A stretch of 64,000 bases of DNA, taken from contig NZ_FOPC01000006.1 of assembly GCF_900113375.1 (NCBI RefSeq), positions 31,459 through 95,458 of the forward strand, read 5' to 3'. Within the stretch, counting starts at the first letter, position 1. Each line of letters begins with the position of its first letter. This DNA comes from Algoriphagus hitonicola. Its GTDB lineage: Bacteria > Bacteroidota > Bacteroidia > Cytophagales > Cyclobacteriaceae. Under the pieces are notes generated by a model, which had not been told where the DNA came from, did no database searches, and worked only from the letters and a program-made list of their open reading frames with translations. Of the stretch, positions 8,625 through 16,704 are shown piece after piece. The position numbers were made by a program, and so were the translations under genes.

Positions 8625-10211
8625 ATGAAAAAGCATTTTACCTTACAACTTTCCCCAGAGGAAGCTTACCAACCCGAGGTGTTTAAAAATACCTTGCTCA
8701 AGAAAGCAGGCCTCCCTCCAGAATCACCCCATACCTTTGCCCGCCAAACCCGGAGATCAATTGATGCCCGAGGAAGAAACGTTAAGGTTAATGTGGAGGC
8801 AGAACTTTTTATTAATGAGGAACCGGGAAAACTCCTCGATTATCATTCGGATTATAAAAATGTAACCCACTCGGATCCTATCCTGATCGTTGGGGCAGGG
8901 CCTGCGGGTCTATTTGCCGCATTGCGGGCCATCGAATTAGGAGTGAAACCCATCCTTATCGAACGAGGAAAAGATGTAAGGGCGAGGCGAAGAGATCTCG
9001 CTGCGATCAATAAGGAGCACATCGTTAACCCAGATTCCAATTATTGCTTTGGAGAAGGTGGAGCAGGAACTTATTCGGATGGAAAACTCTATACGCGCTC
9101 CAAAAAGCGGGGAGACATTCGGAGAATTATGGAAATCCTAGTCGCCCATGGTGCCACCGAGGATATTTTGGTGGATGCCCATCCCCATATCGGCACGAAT
9201 AAGTTACCTGTTTTGGTAGCCGAACTCCGGGAAAGTATTTTGTCACATGGAGGTGAGATTTTATTCAATACCCGTGTGGAGGATTTTATACTCGAAGGGG
9301 AAGAGATCAAAGGAGTAGTTACCCAGGATGGGGAGCAAATTAAAGGCTTGGGAGTGGTTTTAGCTACCGGCCACTCGGCAAGAGACATTTTTGAGTTGCT
9401 GCATAGACGCAAGGTATATATTGAAGCTAAACCCTTTGCATTGGGAGTTCGAATAGAGCATTCCCAAAACCTCATCGACCGCATCCAATACCATTGTGAA
9501 ATTGATCGGGGGCCTTATTTACCGGCTTCTTCGTATTCTTTGGTTCATCAGACCGAACTCCAGGGAAAGCGTCGTGGTGTGTTTAGCTTTTGTATGTGTC
9601 CCGGGGGGTTTATTGTACCAGCCGCTACCGCTCCGGGGGAGTTGGTCGTCAATGGGATGAGCCCAAGTCGACGGGATAGCCGCTTCGCCAATTCCGGAAT
9701 GGTGGTTTCAGTTGAATTGGAAGACCTCCCCCAATTTCAAAAATATGGGCCATTGGCGGCTATGCACTTTCAGGCTTCGGTTGAAAAGGCCGCTTGGGAA
9801 GCTGGAGGTAAGACGCAGGTTGCTCCTGCACAGCGAATGGTTGATTTTGTTAATCGTAAAGTAAGTAAAAGCCTCTTGGATACTTCCTATCAACCCGGCC
9901 TTAATTCGGTAGATATGAATGAAGTTCTCCCGGATTTTATAGCAAATAGAATGAGCCTTGCTTTTCGGGCCTTTGGCCAAAAAATGAAAGGATACTATAC
10001 CAATGAAGCTCAATTGATCGGGGTAGAAAGCCGAACTTCCTCCCCAGTCCGGATTCCTCGGGATCGAGAAAGCTTCGAACATCCCCAAATCAAACGCCTT
10101 TATCCCTGTGGAGAGGGAGCAGGCTATGCAGGGGGAATCGTCTCTGCTGCCATGGATGGAGAGCGCTGTGCCGAGCGCTTAATCGCCGCCTATGCAAATC
10201 AGGCAAGGTAA
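8625..10211 (+). CDS. FAD-dependent dehydrogenase (COG2509-like)
   Basis: A 528-residue soluble flavoprotein. A small N-terminal domain of about 80 residues precedes the dinucleotide-binding motif IVGAGPAGLFAA (about 88-99). A C-terminal FAD-contact motif PCGEGAGYAGGIVSAAMDG is typical of this poorly characterised dehydrogenase family found across Bacteroidota and Firmicutes. The substrate is unknown. Many copies are annotated simply as NAD(P)/FAD-dependent oxidoreductase. The frame is open back to a TTG at 8595, but the ATG at 8625 (MKKHFTL) gives the usual N-terminus and lies just downstream of a -7 box. It stands alone, with repeat DNA on both sides. Confidence 0.88.
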   Translation: MKKHFTLQLSPEEAYQPEVFKNTLLKKAGLPPESPHTFARQTRRSIDARGRNVKVNVEAELFINEEPGKLLDYHSDYKNVTHSDPILIVGAGPAGLFAALRAIELGVKPILIERGKDVRARRRDLAAINKEHIVNPDSNYCFGEGGAGTYSDGKLYTRSKKRGDIRRIMEILVAHGATEDILVDAHPHIGTNKLPVLVAELRESILSHGGEILFNTRVEDFILEGEEIKGVVTQDGEQIKGLGVVLATGHSARDIFELLHRRKVYIEAKPFALGVRIEHSQNLIDRIQYHCEIDRGPYLPASSYSLVHQTELQGKRRGVFSFCMCPGGFIVPAATAPGELVVNGMSPSRRDSRFANSGMVVSVELEDLPQFQKYGPLAAMHFQASVEKAAWEAGGKTQVAPAQRMVDFVNRKVSKSLLDTSYQPGLNSVDMNEVLPDFIANRMSLAFRAFGQKMKGYYTNEAQLIGVESRTSSPVRIPRDRESFEHPQIKRLYPCGEGAGYAGGIVSAAMDGERCAERLIAAYANQAR

Positions 10212-10588
10212 TATTCGTTTAAAGAAGTGGTTATTTTTTCGTTCTTTCTTCTTGAACTTGAACAGACAATACCATTTACGACTTACCACTTACTACTTAC
10301 TGCTGACAGCTGACAGCTGCCAAGCTGCGACCGCCTACTTTTTATCCCTTTTTCAGCTTTTTCACTTCCTCCCCTTCAGTCTGCCGTCTCCTGTCTTCGG
10401 TCTCAATCACCGAATACTTGGGGTAAGCGCAGTCGAACCATCATACACCACTCACACTACTTACCACTTACAATTTACAAGGCGATAATATCCAATAAAC
10501 CATTTCCCTTTACCATCGAACCCCCATCATCCCCCGACAATTCTCGTCTAATTCCTAAATGACTCAATTGCATTCCTTACTTTTGATT
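10212..10588. other. Noncoding spacer with short phrase-like repeats
   Basis: About 377 bp without a convincing gene. It holds short direct repeats such as ACTTACCACTT/ACTACTTACT, a CTGACAGCTGACAGCTGCCA block and AGCGCAGTCGAACCATCA (10425-10442), which matches the boundary module at 4150-4161. A frame of 98 codons spans part of this DNA but overlaps the flavoprotein gene end and encodes low-complexity sequence. A TACTTTTG box at 10578-10585 just before the next ATG could be a -7 element, but it would leave almost no leader. Confidence 0.6.
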
Positions 10589-11989
10589 ATGGAATTTGCC
10601 ATTGTCGATATCGAAACCACAGGGGGTAATGTGAAGGTGGGTGGGATTACAGAAATCGCCGTGGTCATTCACGATGGTCATCAAATAGTCCACGAATTTC
10701 AGACGCTGATTAACCCCGAACAGGGAATTCCCACTTACATCATTGGATTGACAGGAATAGACAATCAAATGGTGCGCTATTCCCCCCGCTTTGAAGATAT
10801 CGCAGACGAGCTTTGGGATTTGCTTGAGAATCGCGTTTTTGTTGCCCATCAAGTCAATTTTGACTTTGGTTTTATTGCCGAAGCTTATTCCAGAATAGGG
10901 AGAAAACTAGCTAGCCCAAAACTTTGCACCGTCAGACTTGCCCGAAAGGTATTTCCGGGAATGCGGTCATACAGTTTGGGTCGGGTTTGTGAAAGTAGGG
11001 GAATCCCCATTTTGGCAAGGCACCGAGCGATGGGGGATGCGAAGGCTACAGCTATTCTTTTTGACCAAATGCTCCATGAAAATGCGGAATTGGTATATAC
11101 TGCGCTGAAAAAAAACACGGGAGAGAGCTTTTTGCCGCCCAATTTTCCGATAAAACGTTTTCGTGAATTACCACAAGAAACAGGAATCTACTACATGCTC
11201 GATCAGCGGGGAAAAGTCATTTATGTTGGGAAGGCAAATAATATTAAGGAAAGATTTAAAGGACATTTTACTGGACAAGGATTACCTCACTTGAAGAGTC
11301 AGCTCAAATCTGAAGTTCATGATCTCCAGTGGGAATTAAGCGGAACAGAAATGATGGCCTTGTTGATGGAGGCGGTGGAAATTAAGCGACTTTGGCCGAA
11401 GTATAATGCGGCATTGAAGCTGCCCCGAACCTTATGGGGGATTTTTGGCTATCGGGATGGGTTGGGATATCAGCGCTTTCAAATCGCAAAAGTCACTCCG
11501 GCCATTCAGCCTTTAGAGACATTTTTTAGCAGAGAAGAAGCCCAAGTATTTTTGAAAGAAGGATTGGAGCAGTATCAACTCTGCGCTAAATTATCCGGCC
11601 TTCGCAAAGTCAACTGTCAGGTGGTAAAGGATGAGACTTGCTTAGGTGCTTGTGAGCAAAATGAAACGATAGAAAGCTATAATCAAAGAGCGCTTACTTT
11701 TATCCAAAAAGTAAAAGAGCGTAAAGGTCTGATTCAAATTGATCTTCAGGGCCGAACCGCCGAGGAAAAGGCAATTTGTATCTTTGAACGTGGGATGTTG
11801 GTAAAGTACGGGTTTTTGGCTCAAGGTCAGGAAGATATCAGTTCCCTCAAATCTGTAAAAGCCTTTGCCGAAAGCTCATCTATTTTTAAGCAGTTTTTTC
11901 ACAAAATAGGATCGGATCAAGTCAGGGTTTTGGACGATTCAGAAGTTTCTTTTGGGGAACAGGGGCTTTTTTCCTCCTTAAAATTTTGA
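10589..11989 (+). CDS. Exonuclease (DnaQ-like)-GIY-YIG nuclease fusion protein
   Basis: A 466-residue two-nuclease protein. The N-terminal DEDDh 3'-5' exonuclease domain (about 1-165) shows D7 and E9 in FAIVDIETTG, D92 in NFDFGF, and H145/D150 in RHRAMGD. The second domain is a GIY-YIG nuclease (about 195-285) with ETGIYYML, VIYVGKANNIKERF and the Glu of LLMEAVEIKRLWPKYN, the arrangement found in UvrC and Cho. A C-terminal region carries several cysteines. Fusions of this kind occur in Bacteroidota and are usually annotated as DNA polymerase III epsilon-like. A role in DNA repair is likely but unproven. An in-frame ATG at 10559 is also possible; the internal ATG at 10589 starts right at the exonuclease fold and is preferred. 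Confidence 0.88.
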   Translation: MEFAIVDIETTGGNVKVGGITEIAVVIHDGHQIVHEFQTLINPEQGIPTYIIGLTGIDNQMVRYSPRFEDIADELWDLLENRVFVAHQVNFDFGFIAEAYSRIGRKLASPKLCTVRLARKVFPGMRSYSLGRVCESRGIPILARHRAMGDAKATAILFDQMLHENAELVYTALKKNTGESFLPPNFPIKRFRELPQETGIYYMLDQRGKVIYVGKANNIKERFKGHFTGQGLPHLKSQLKSEVHDLQWELSGTEMMALLMEAVEIKRLWPKYNAALKLPRTLWGIFGYRDGLGYQRFQIAKVTPAIQPLETFFSREEAQVFLKEGLEQYQLCAKLSGLRKVNCQVVKDETCLGACEQNETIESYNQRALTFIQKVKERKGLIQIDLQGRTAEEKAICIFERGMLVKYGFLAQGQEDISSLKSVKAFAESSSIFKQFFHKIGSDQVRVLDDSEVSFGEQGLFSSLKF

Positions 11990-12302
11990 AACCGAATCAA
12001 TACAAATTAGCAAAACTTAATTAACTCCTGTTTTTCCACCTTTAATCCTATTTTAAACAGCATTTTTATTAAAAATGAGTAAAAATACTCATATACCCAT
12101 TCTCCAATTGGCGAAAATTACCCATTGTTCACCGCTGTGTTTCGATTTAAATTTGTATCAAATACAAAAAAAAGTATTCGAAACAATTTAAATTGATTGT
12201 GAAATTGAAATCAAAAACGAAATACTTTTTTTTGACTAGCTATGGATTGAACTAACAATCAATAAATTAATCTTTTAATTAACTTTCAAATTTTCAAACA
12301 TC
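11990..12302 (+). promoter_or_regulatory. Curli operon upstream regulatory region with several dyads
   Basis: This 313-bp AT-rich gap has no gene. It holds four dyads. (1) ATGAGTA-AAAA-TACTCAT at 12075-12092, a perfect 7-bp inverted repeat. (2) TTTGTAT-CAA-ATACAAA at 12152-12168, perfect. (3) CAATTTAAATTG at 12184-12195, a perfect 12-bp palindrome. (4) A wider pair, AAAAAAAAGTATTCG (12166-12180) against CGAAATACTTTTTTTT (12219-12234), complementary apart from one unpaired base, which encloses dyad 3. Dyad 1 is a plausible site for a dimeric NarL/LuxR-type regulator such as the one encoded at 17435. No clean -33/-7 pair could be assigned. Confidence 0.55.
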
Positions 12303-13325
12303 ATGAAAAAATCAATTTTAATCTTAGGTGCCCTTGCTTTTTCAGCAGGCGTATCTTTTGGACAGGGGAATACGGCTTCCTCTAGCTCAACAGGTAACGG
12401 AAACAGTTCATCCGTTTTACAAACCGGTCAAAACAATACCGGATCCACCACCCAAGAAGGTAATAACAACGAGGCACTGCTTCAGCAGGGTAACTTTGGA
12501 GGTGGAAACGTTCAATCAAACAATGCGGAAGGTTCAATTTCTCAAACAGGAAACAGCAATGATGCAACTGTAAAGCAAAGACAGGGTTTTGCAGGGGGTA
12601 CGGCAGTCAGTGTTCATTCTGTGGAGCAAATTGGAAACAACAATGATGCTTTTATTGAGACTTTCAATGGAGGTAATCTTGGTTCTGTTTTCCAAAATGG
12701 TAATGGTAATACTTCTTTCAGCCAGCAATCTGCTTCCGGTCATGACGTAGATATTGATCAAATCGGAAACGGAAATACTGCTCGAACTTTCCAACTAGGT
12801 GGAGGTGATAATTCAGCAGCTATTCGTCAGGATGGAAACAATAACTTCGGTGAAATCAGACAGTCTGGAATGAATAACCGTGGATCTCACTGGATAGCTG
12901 GATCAGGAAATACAGGTTACTCAGAGCAAGACGGAATGTCTAACGTTCAAAGAACAGAAATCACAGGTAATGGTAATGATTTTACAGTAGATCAGTTTGG
13001 TGATGATAACTTCTCCTATGTTAATGCTAGAGGAACCGGTCCTGGAGCGAATGATCTATCTCTAAATAATTCTGAGATCGATATTCTTCAAAATGGTGAC
13101 GACAACAAAATCAGTGGTTCTATCGGTGGAAACAATAACGAATTAACCATCACTCAAGATGGATCAGGAAACTTGATTCTTGGTTCAGGCGGTAATTGGG
13201 ATGCGCTTGGTTTCACCATCAGTGGAAATGGTAACGTAGGTACGGTAATGCAAATGTCCAACAACAACAGTGCAACCTTCTCTATGGTAGGAAATGGTAA
13301 CACCACTACCATCACACAAAATTAA
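12303..13325 (+). CDS. csgA: CsgA-like curlin major subunit
   Basis: A 340-residue secreted amyloid subunit. A signal peptide (about 1-21, cleaved after SFGQ) is followed by about a dozen imperfect curlin repeats of the form Q-x-G-x-x-N-x(5)-Q, for example VEQIGNNNDAF, VFQNGNGNTSF, IDQIGNGNTAR, IRQDGNNNFGE and ITQDGSGNL. In curli the alternating Gln, Gly and Asn side chains form a beta-solenoid that polymerises outside the cell. The protein is more than twice as long as E. coli CsgA, as is usual in Bacteroidota, and is very rich in Asn, Gly and Ser. It is first in an operon with csgB, E, F and G-like genes, and a terminator-like hairpin follows it. Confidence 0.88.
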   Translation: MKKSILILGALAFSAGVSFGQGNTASSSSTGNGNSSSVLQTGQNNTGSTTQEGNNNEALLQQGNFGGGNVQSNNAEGSISQTGNSNDATVKQRQGFAGGTAVSVHSVEQIGNNNDAFIETFNGGNLGSVFQNGNGNTSFSQQSASGHDVDIDQIGNGNTARTFQLGGGDNSAAIRQDGNNNFGEIRQSGMNNRGSHWIAGSGNTGYSEQDGMSNVQRTEITGNGNDFTVDQFGDDNFSYVNARGTGPGANDLSLNNSEIDILQNGDDNKISGSIGGNNNELTITQDGSGNLILGSGGNWDALGFTISGNGNVGTVMQMSNNNSATFSMVGNGNTTTITQN

Positions 13326-13336
13326 ATAAACTATAG

Positions 13337-13366
13337 CACCTCCTGTTCGTTTCGAAGCAGGAGGTG
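13337..13366 (+). terminator. Hairpin between csgA-like and csgB-like genes
   Basis: CACCTCCTG (13337-13345) pairs perfectly with CAGGAGGTG (13358-13366). The inner TTCG/CGAA extends the stem across a one-base bulge. It is followed by TTTATTTTTATT. It begins 11 bp after the csgA-like stop, so it probably ends most transcripts there and lets a fraction continue into the downstream genes. Confidence 0.8.
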
Positions 13367-13391
13367 TTTATTTTTATTAACCCCAAAAATC

Positions 13392-14216
13392 ATGTTTAAA
13401 CTTTCAAAAACCATTTTATTTTCCGCGCTCTTTCTTAGTAGTACCTGGGTATTGGGACAGGGTCAATCTGAGGGGAATGATCTAGTCAATATGGGTCAGA
13501 TTTCAAATCTCGATCTTGGCTTTAACAATGGAGCTTTCACCAATCAGGAGGGTAACCGAAATAAAGTCTCAATTGAGCAAACAAAAACATCAGGATTTAA
13601 TATTGGTGACTTCTTAAATGGACCGGGAATTTTCTCCGATGGCTTTCCGGGGCAAGGTGATTTTCCTTCCCAAGGAATCGATGAATTTCCGGGACGAGGT
13701 GATGGGCCAAATCAAGATGGTGGTCTTTTACCAGTGTCGGGTTCGTTTCTACCCTTTAACTTGGCTGCGGTCAATCAGATGGGCAATCGCAATCAAACCC
13801 AAATCGGGCAGGAGGGTTCAGGCCTTATAACATTGGTTAATCAGATGGGCAATGGAAATATGGCTTCACTCAATTCTTCGGGTATTAATGTGGTGCAGGC
13901 TTCCAATCAGATGGGACGACGAAATGAAATCTCCAGTGAAATAAATTACAATGGATTGGGAGGTACAGTTGCCCTTTACAATCAGATTGGCAGAGATAAT
14001 ACGATTGATGTTAATGTAAATACCACTTTTGGGCTTGGAATCCAACCCGTTTTAATCAATCAAGTAGGAGAAAATAATGTTGCAAATGTGGATGTGAGTG
14101 GATTTAGTGGCCCAGGTAATGAGATTGTGATTAGTCAAACCGGTGGAATGCCAATGAATATTACGCAGACTCCCGGTGGAGGAATGGGAGGATTTATTCC
14201 CGGATCAAGGAGATAA
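13392..14216 (+). CDS. csgB: CsgB-like minor curlin / nucleator candidate
   Basis: A 274-residue secreted curlin-repeat protein. After a signal peptide (about 1-22) and a first repeat (TNQEGNRNKVSIEQ) there is an insert of about 55 residues rich in Gly, Pro, Asp and Phe (about 72-126). At least five repeats follow, built around NQMGNRNQ, NQMGNGNM, NQMGRRNE, NQIGRDNT and NQVGENN, and the C-terminus is Gly/Pro-rich and basic (PGGGMGGFIPGSRR). The divergent repeats and charged tail resemble what is known of the CsgB nucleator, which anchors fibre growth at the cell surface. The assignment as CsgB rather than a second CsgA is inference from order and composition. Confidence 0.72.
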   Translation: MFKLSKTILFSALFLSSTWVLGQGQSEGNDLVNMGQISNLDLGFNNGAFTNQEGNRNKVSIEQTKTSGFNIGDFLNGPGIFSDGFPGQGDFPSQGIDEFPGRGDGPNQDGGLLPVSGSFLPFNLAAVNQMGNRNQTQIGQEGSGLITLVNQMGNGNMASLNSSGINVVQASNQMGRRNEISSEINYNGLGGTVALYNQIGRDNTIDVNVNTTFGLGIQPVLINQVGENNVANVDVSGFSGPGNEIVISQTGGMPMNITQTPGGGMGGFIPGSRR

Positions 14217-14299
14217 TCAACCATTCATCATTTCTATTTGGATTATAAAAATATCTGAATTTATTTTAGGATTTAAATAAGTGAATTAGTAGCTAATAA

Positions 14300-14872
14300 A
14301 TGAATTCGGGGAATAAATATCGCATTGTTGATGATTTGGTTCGAGGATTGAAAAAGAAATACCTTTCTTGGGTATTTCTTTTTTCTTTGATTCTCTTTTT
14401 TATTCCTCAATGGGCTGAGGCTCAAACTCAACCTGCTAAAATCGATACCTCAAAGAAGGTGAAAAAGACAGAACAAGAACTTAAAGAATTACTGAATAAA
14501 ATTGTAAATCAAGAAGTCAAAAAGGTTTCTTCTGATGCAGAGTTGGAAATCGATGGATTAATTGTGGATGAAACCAAAACAAAAGTAGGAAGGGACTTCT
14601 ACGATTATTTTTACCGGGATTGGCAGCCTCCTGCAGAGGCAAGCAATTACTCTATTTTTATCATAGAGAAGCCTTTCAGACTGAATACCACAATCATTGA
14701 AATTAAAATCAATGAGATTACCGTTTTTGAGTCCTTCCTACAGCCTAGAGGTGATTTAGTAGAAGGTCTGGCAATTCAATCCATCGCAAATACCCAGTTT
14801 TACTTACAGCAATATGATGAATTGGTCAGAGAACTTGGTGGTGAGGATACCCGCGGAACAGGAATTTATTAA
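14300..14872 (+). CDS. csgE: CsgE curli secretion specificity factor
   Basis: A 190-residue periplasmic protein. An unusually long basic N-region precedes the signal peptide hydrophobic core (about 24-37, ending in WAEAQ). The C-terminal 120 residues match the CsgE family: ELEIDGLIVDETKTKVGRDF, then FYRDWQPP, SIFIIEKP and the QPRGDLVEGLA segment. In E. coli CsgE forms a nonameric plug on the CsgG pore and delivers CsgA to it. An extra linker of about 35 charged residues follows the signal peptide. It lies between the curlin genes and csgF. Confidence 0.88.
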   Translation: MNSGNKYRIVDDLVRGLKKKYLSWVFLFSLILFFIPQWAEAQTQPAKIDTSKKVKKTEQELKELLNKIVNQEVKKVSSDAELEIDGLIVDETKTKVGRDFYDYFYRDWQPPAEASNYSIFIIEKPFRLNTTIIEIKINEITVFESFLQPRGDLVEGLAIQSIANTQFYLQQYDELVRELGGEDTRGTGIY

Positions 14873-14882
14873 CAAACCCATT

Positions 14883-15311
14883 ATGAAAAAATTACTCCTA
14901 TTGATTCCCATGCTGATCTTTGGTTTGATGGCATTTGAAGCCCAGAGTCAGCAACTCGTTTATAGACCTCAAAACCCCGCATTTGGAGGGGATACTTTTA
15001 ATTATCAGTGGTTGCTCTCTTCTGCAGAAGCCCAAAATACCACGCGAGATCCAAATGACCTTTCCAATGATCCATTTGGTTTTCAGCAAGATCCTTTGCA
15101 GGATTTTTCTGAAACCTTAAACCGTCAAATTCTTAGCCGATTGGCAAGAGATATCGTTGATCGCCAGTTTGGAGAAGATGAAATAGGTGAAGGAAGCTAC
15201 GATTTGGGTGATTTTCAAATCGAAATAAATAATTCGGGTTCCGGCCTGAATATTACCATTACCGATGTGCTATCGGGGGCCACGACAAATATTGAAGTGC
15301 CGTTTTTCTAA
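14883..15311 (+). CDS. csgF: CsgF curli assembly factor
   Basis: A 142-residue exported protein with signal peptide MKKLLLLIPMLIFGLMAFEAQS. The mature N-terminus (QQLVYRPQNPAFGGDTFN, then QWLLSSAEAQN) closely follows E. coli CsgF, whose N-terminal segment inserts into the CsgG channel and couples secretion to nucleation at the surface. The final strand (TITDVLSGATTNIEV) also fits. The frame is open upstream to 14814, overlapping csgE, but the ATG at 14883 gives the proper signal peptide and lies 10 bp after the csgE stop. Confidence 0.9.
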   Translation: MKKLLLLIPMLIFGLMAFEAQSQQLVYRPQNPAFGGDTFNYQWLLSSAEAQNTTRDPNDLSNDPFGFQQDPLQDFSETLNRQILSRLARDIVDRQFGEDEIGEGSYDLGDFQIEINNSGSGLNITITDVLSGATTNIEVPFF

Positions 15312-15319
15312 AAAACTTT

Positions 15320-16699
15320 ATGTTCTATCGATTAAAAAGAGTTTGTGGAATCTTGGGCATTACTTTGCTCTTGATTTCCAGCGCATGCTCTCCGTATTAT
15401 TACCAGCCATTTAACGACCGCAATGCGAGGCTTGGCCCAGAAACTCCTATGAAAAAAGAGCTTCAGCAGCTGCCTGAGCCAAAAGAGCCGATATATGTGG
15501 CAGTTTATAAGTTTCGTGACCAAACCGGTCAATACAAAGAATCCAATGTAGGAGCCAGCTGGTCCACGGCTGTTACTCAGGGAGCTACGAATATTTTGAT
15601 TCGTGCTTTGGAAGAATCGGGTTGGTTCGTTCCAATCGAGCGGGAGAATATTTCCAATCTATTGAATGAGCGAAAAATTATTCGGTCCAGTCGGGAACAG
15701 TACGAAGGCAGTAACAATGTCTTACTGCCTCCGCTTTTATTTGCTGGAGTCTTGCTCGAAGGGGGGATTGTATCGTATGAGTCCAATGTTTATACCGGTG
15801 GTGCCGGGCTCCGTTATTTTGGTGCCGATGCTTCATCCCAGTATCGAGAGGACCGAATCAGTATCTACCTACGGGCGATCTCGACCAACAATGGTAAAAT
15901 CCTAAAGACGGTTTATACGACTAAATCCATTCTTTCTCAGGAAGTTTCTGCGGGCCTTTTTCGATACGTCAAATTCAGACGGCTTTTGGAAGCAGAAACA
16001 GGGTACACTTACAATGAACCCCGCGAAATGGCAATCATTGAGGCCATTGAAAAAGCTGTTCATAGCTTGGTGATCGAAGGTGCAATTGACAATCTCTGGC
16101 AATTCAAAGCAGAAAATGATACGAGCCAAACAGCAGTAGATAGCTACTTGTCGGAAAAAGAACAAAATCAGCAGATTGACTACATCGGAAGGTTACAGGA
16201 CTTTGATGGACGGACCTCAACCTACCTTTCGGTAATGGGAAATACCCAAACCTATATTGGGGATTATTCAAGTGGTTCGTTTAGACCTGGGTTTACGGCC
16301 AATTTAGGAATCGGGCTATCCAATTCACTTTTTCTTGAAGGAGGAGTCGGTGTGCAGCAGATTGAAATCAAAGAATTGGTTCGATCAGTAGATTATTTCG
16401 GAGATTTAAGCCTGATGTATATGGCCAATATGAATGGCAAACTCTCGCCATATGCTTCGGCCGGTATAGGTAGCTTTTTCGACCCTGAAGATCAAATAGG
16501 ACTTTCTGGAAATTCCTGGTTGCCCTATGCTAAATACGGAGCTGGACTGGAATATTTGTTTTCTGATCGCACGGCGCTCACTTCTAGGGTTTATGTGAAT
16601 CACATGTTTAATGACCGGTATGATGGAGTAGAAGCCGGAACCTTCAATGATGTAATCTGGGGACTTAACCTAGGCTTTCGATTTTATTTAGGAAAATAA
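15320..16699 (+). CDS. csgG: CsgG curli secretion channel with C-terminal beta-barrel extension
   Basis: A 459-residue outer-membrane lipoprotein (lipobox Cys C23), far longer than E. coli CsgG (277-residue precursor). Residues about 55-262 align well with CsgG: FRDQTGQYKESN, NLLNERKIIRSS, LEGGIVSYESNV, TGGAGLRYFG, TKSILSQEVSAGLFR and ETGYTYNEP. CsgG forms a nonameric pore through which curlins leave unfolded. The constriction loop differs from E. coli, with Trp81 where Phe56 would be and one extra residue. Residues about 300-459 form an additional domain of alternating hydrophobic strands ending in NLGFRFYLGK, typical of an OmpA-like eight-stranded barrel. It starts 8 bp after csgF. Confidence 0.9.
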   Translation: MFYRLKRVCGILGITLLLISSACSPYYYQPFNDRNARLGPETPMKKELQQLPEPKEPIYVAVYKFRDQTGQYKESNVGASWSTAVTQGATNILIRALEESGWFVPIERENISNLLNERKIIRSSREQYEGSNNVLLPPLLFAGVLLEGGIVSYESNVYTGGAGLRYFGADASSQYREDRISIYLRAISTNNGKILKTVYTTKSILSQEVSAGLFRYVKFRRLLEAETGYTYNEPREMAIIEAIEKAVHSLVIEGAIDNLWQFKAENDTSQTAVDSYLSEKEQNQQIDYIGRLQDFDGRTSTYLSVMGNTQTYIGDYSSGSFRPGFTANLGIGLSNSLFLEGGVGVQQIEIKELVRSVDYFGDLSLMYMANMNGKLSPYASAGIGSFFDPEDQIGLSGNSWLPYAKYGAGLEYLFSDRTALTSRVYVNHMFNDRYDGVEAGTFNDVIWGLNLGFRFYLGK

Positions 16700-16704
16700 G
16701 AATT

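Noticed and set aside
10192-10488. Reading frame of 98 codons after the flavoprotein gene
   Set aside because: It overlaps the flavoprotein 3' end, runs through phrase-like repeats and has no recognisable domain.
12223-12234. A csgA -7 promoter box (TACTTTTTTTTG)
   Set aside because: The TA and TTTG parts are separated by too many T residues and no TTG stands at the right distance, so the promoter was left unassigned.
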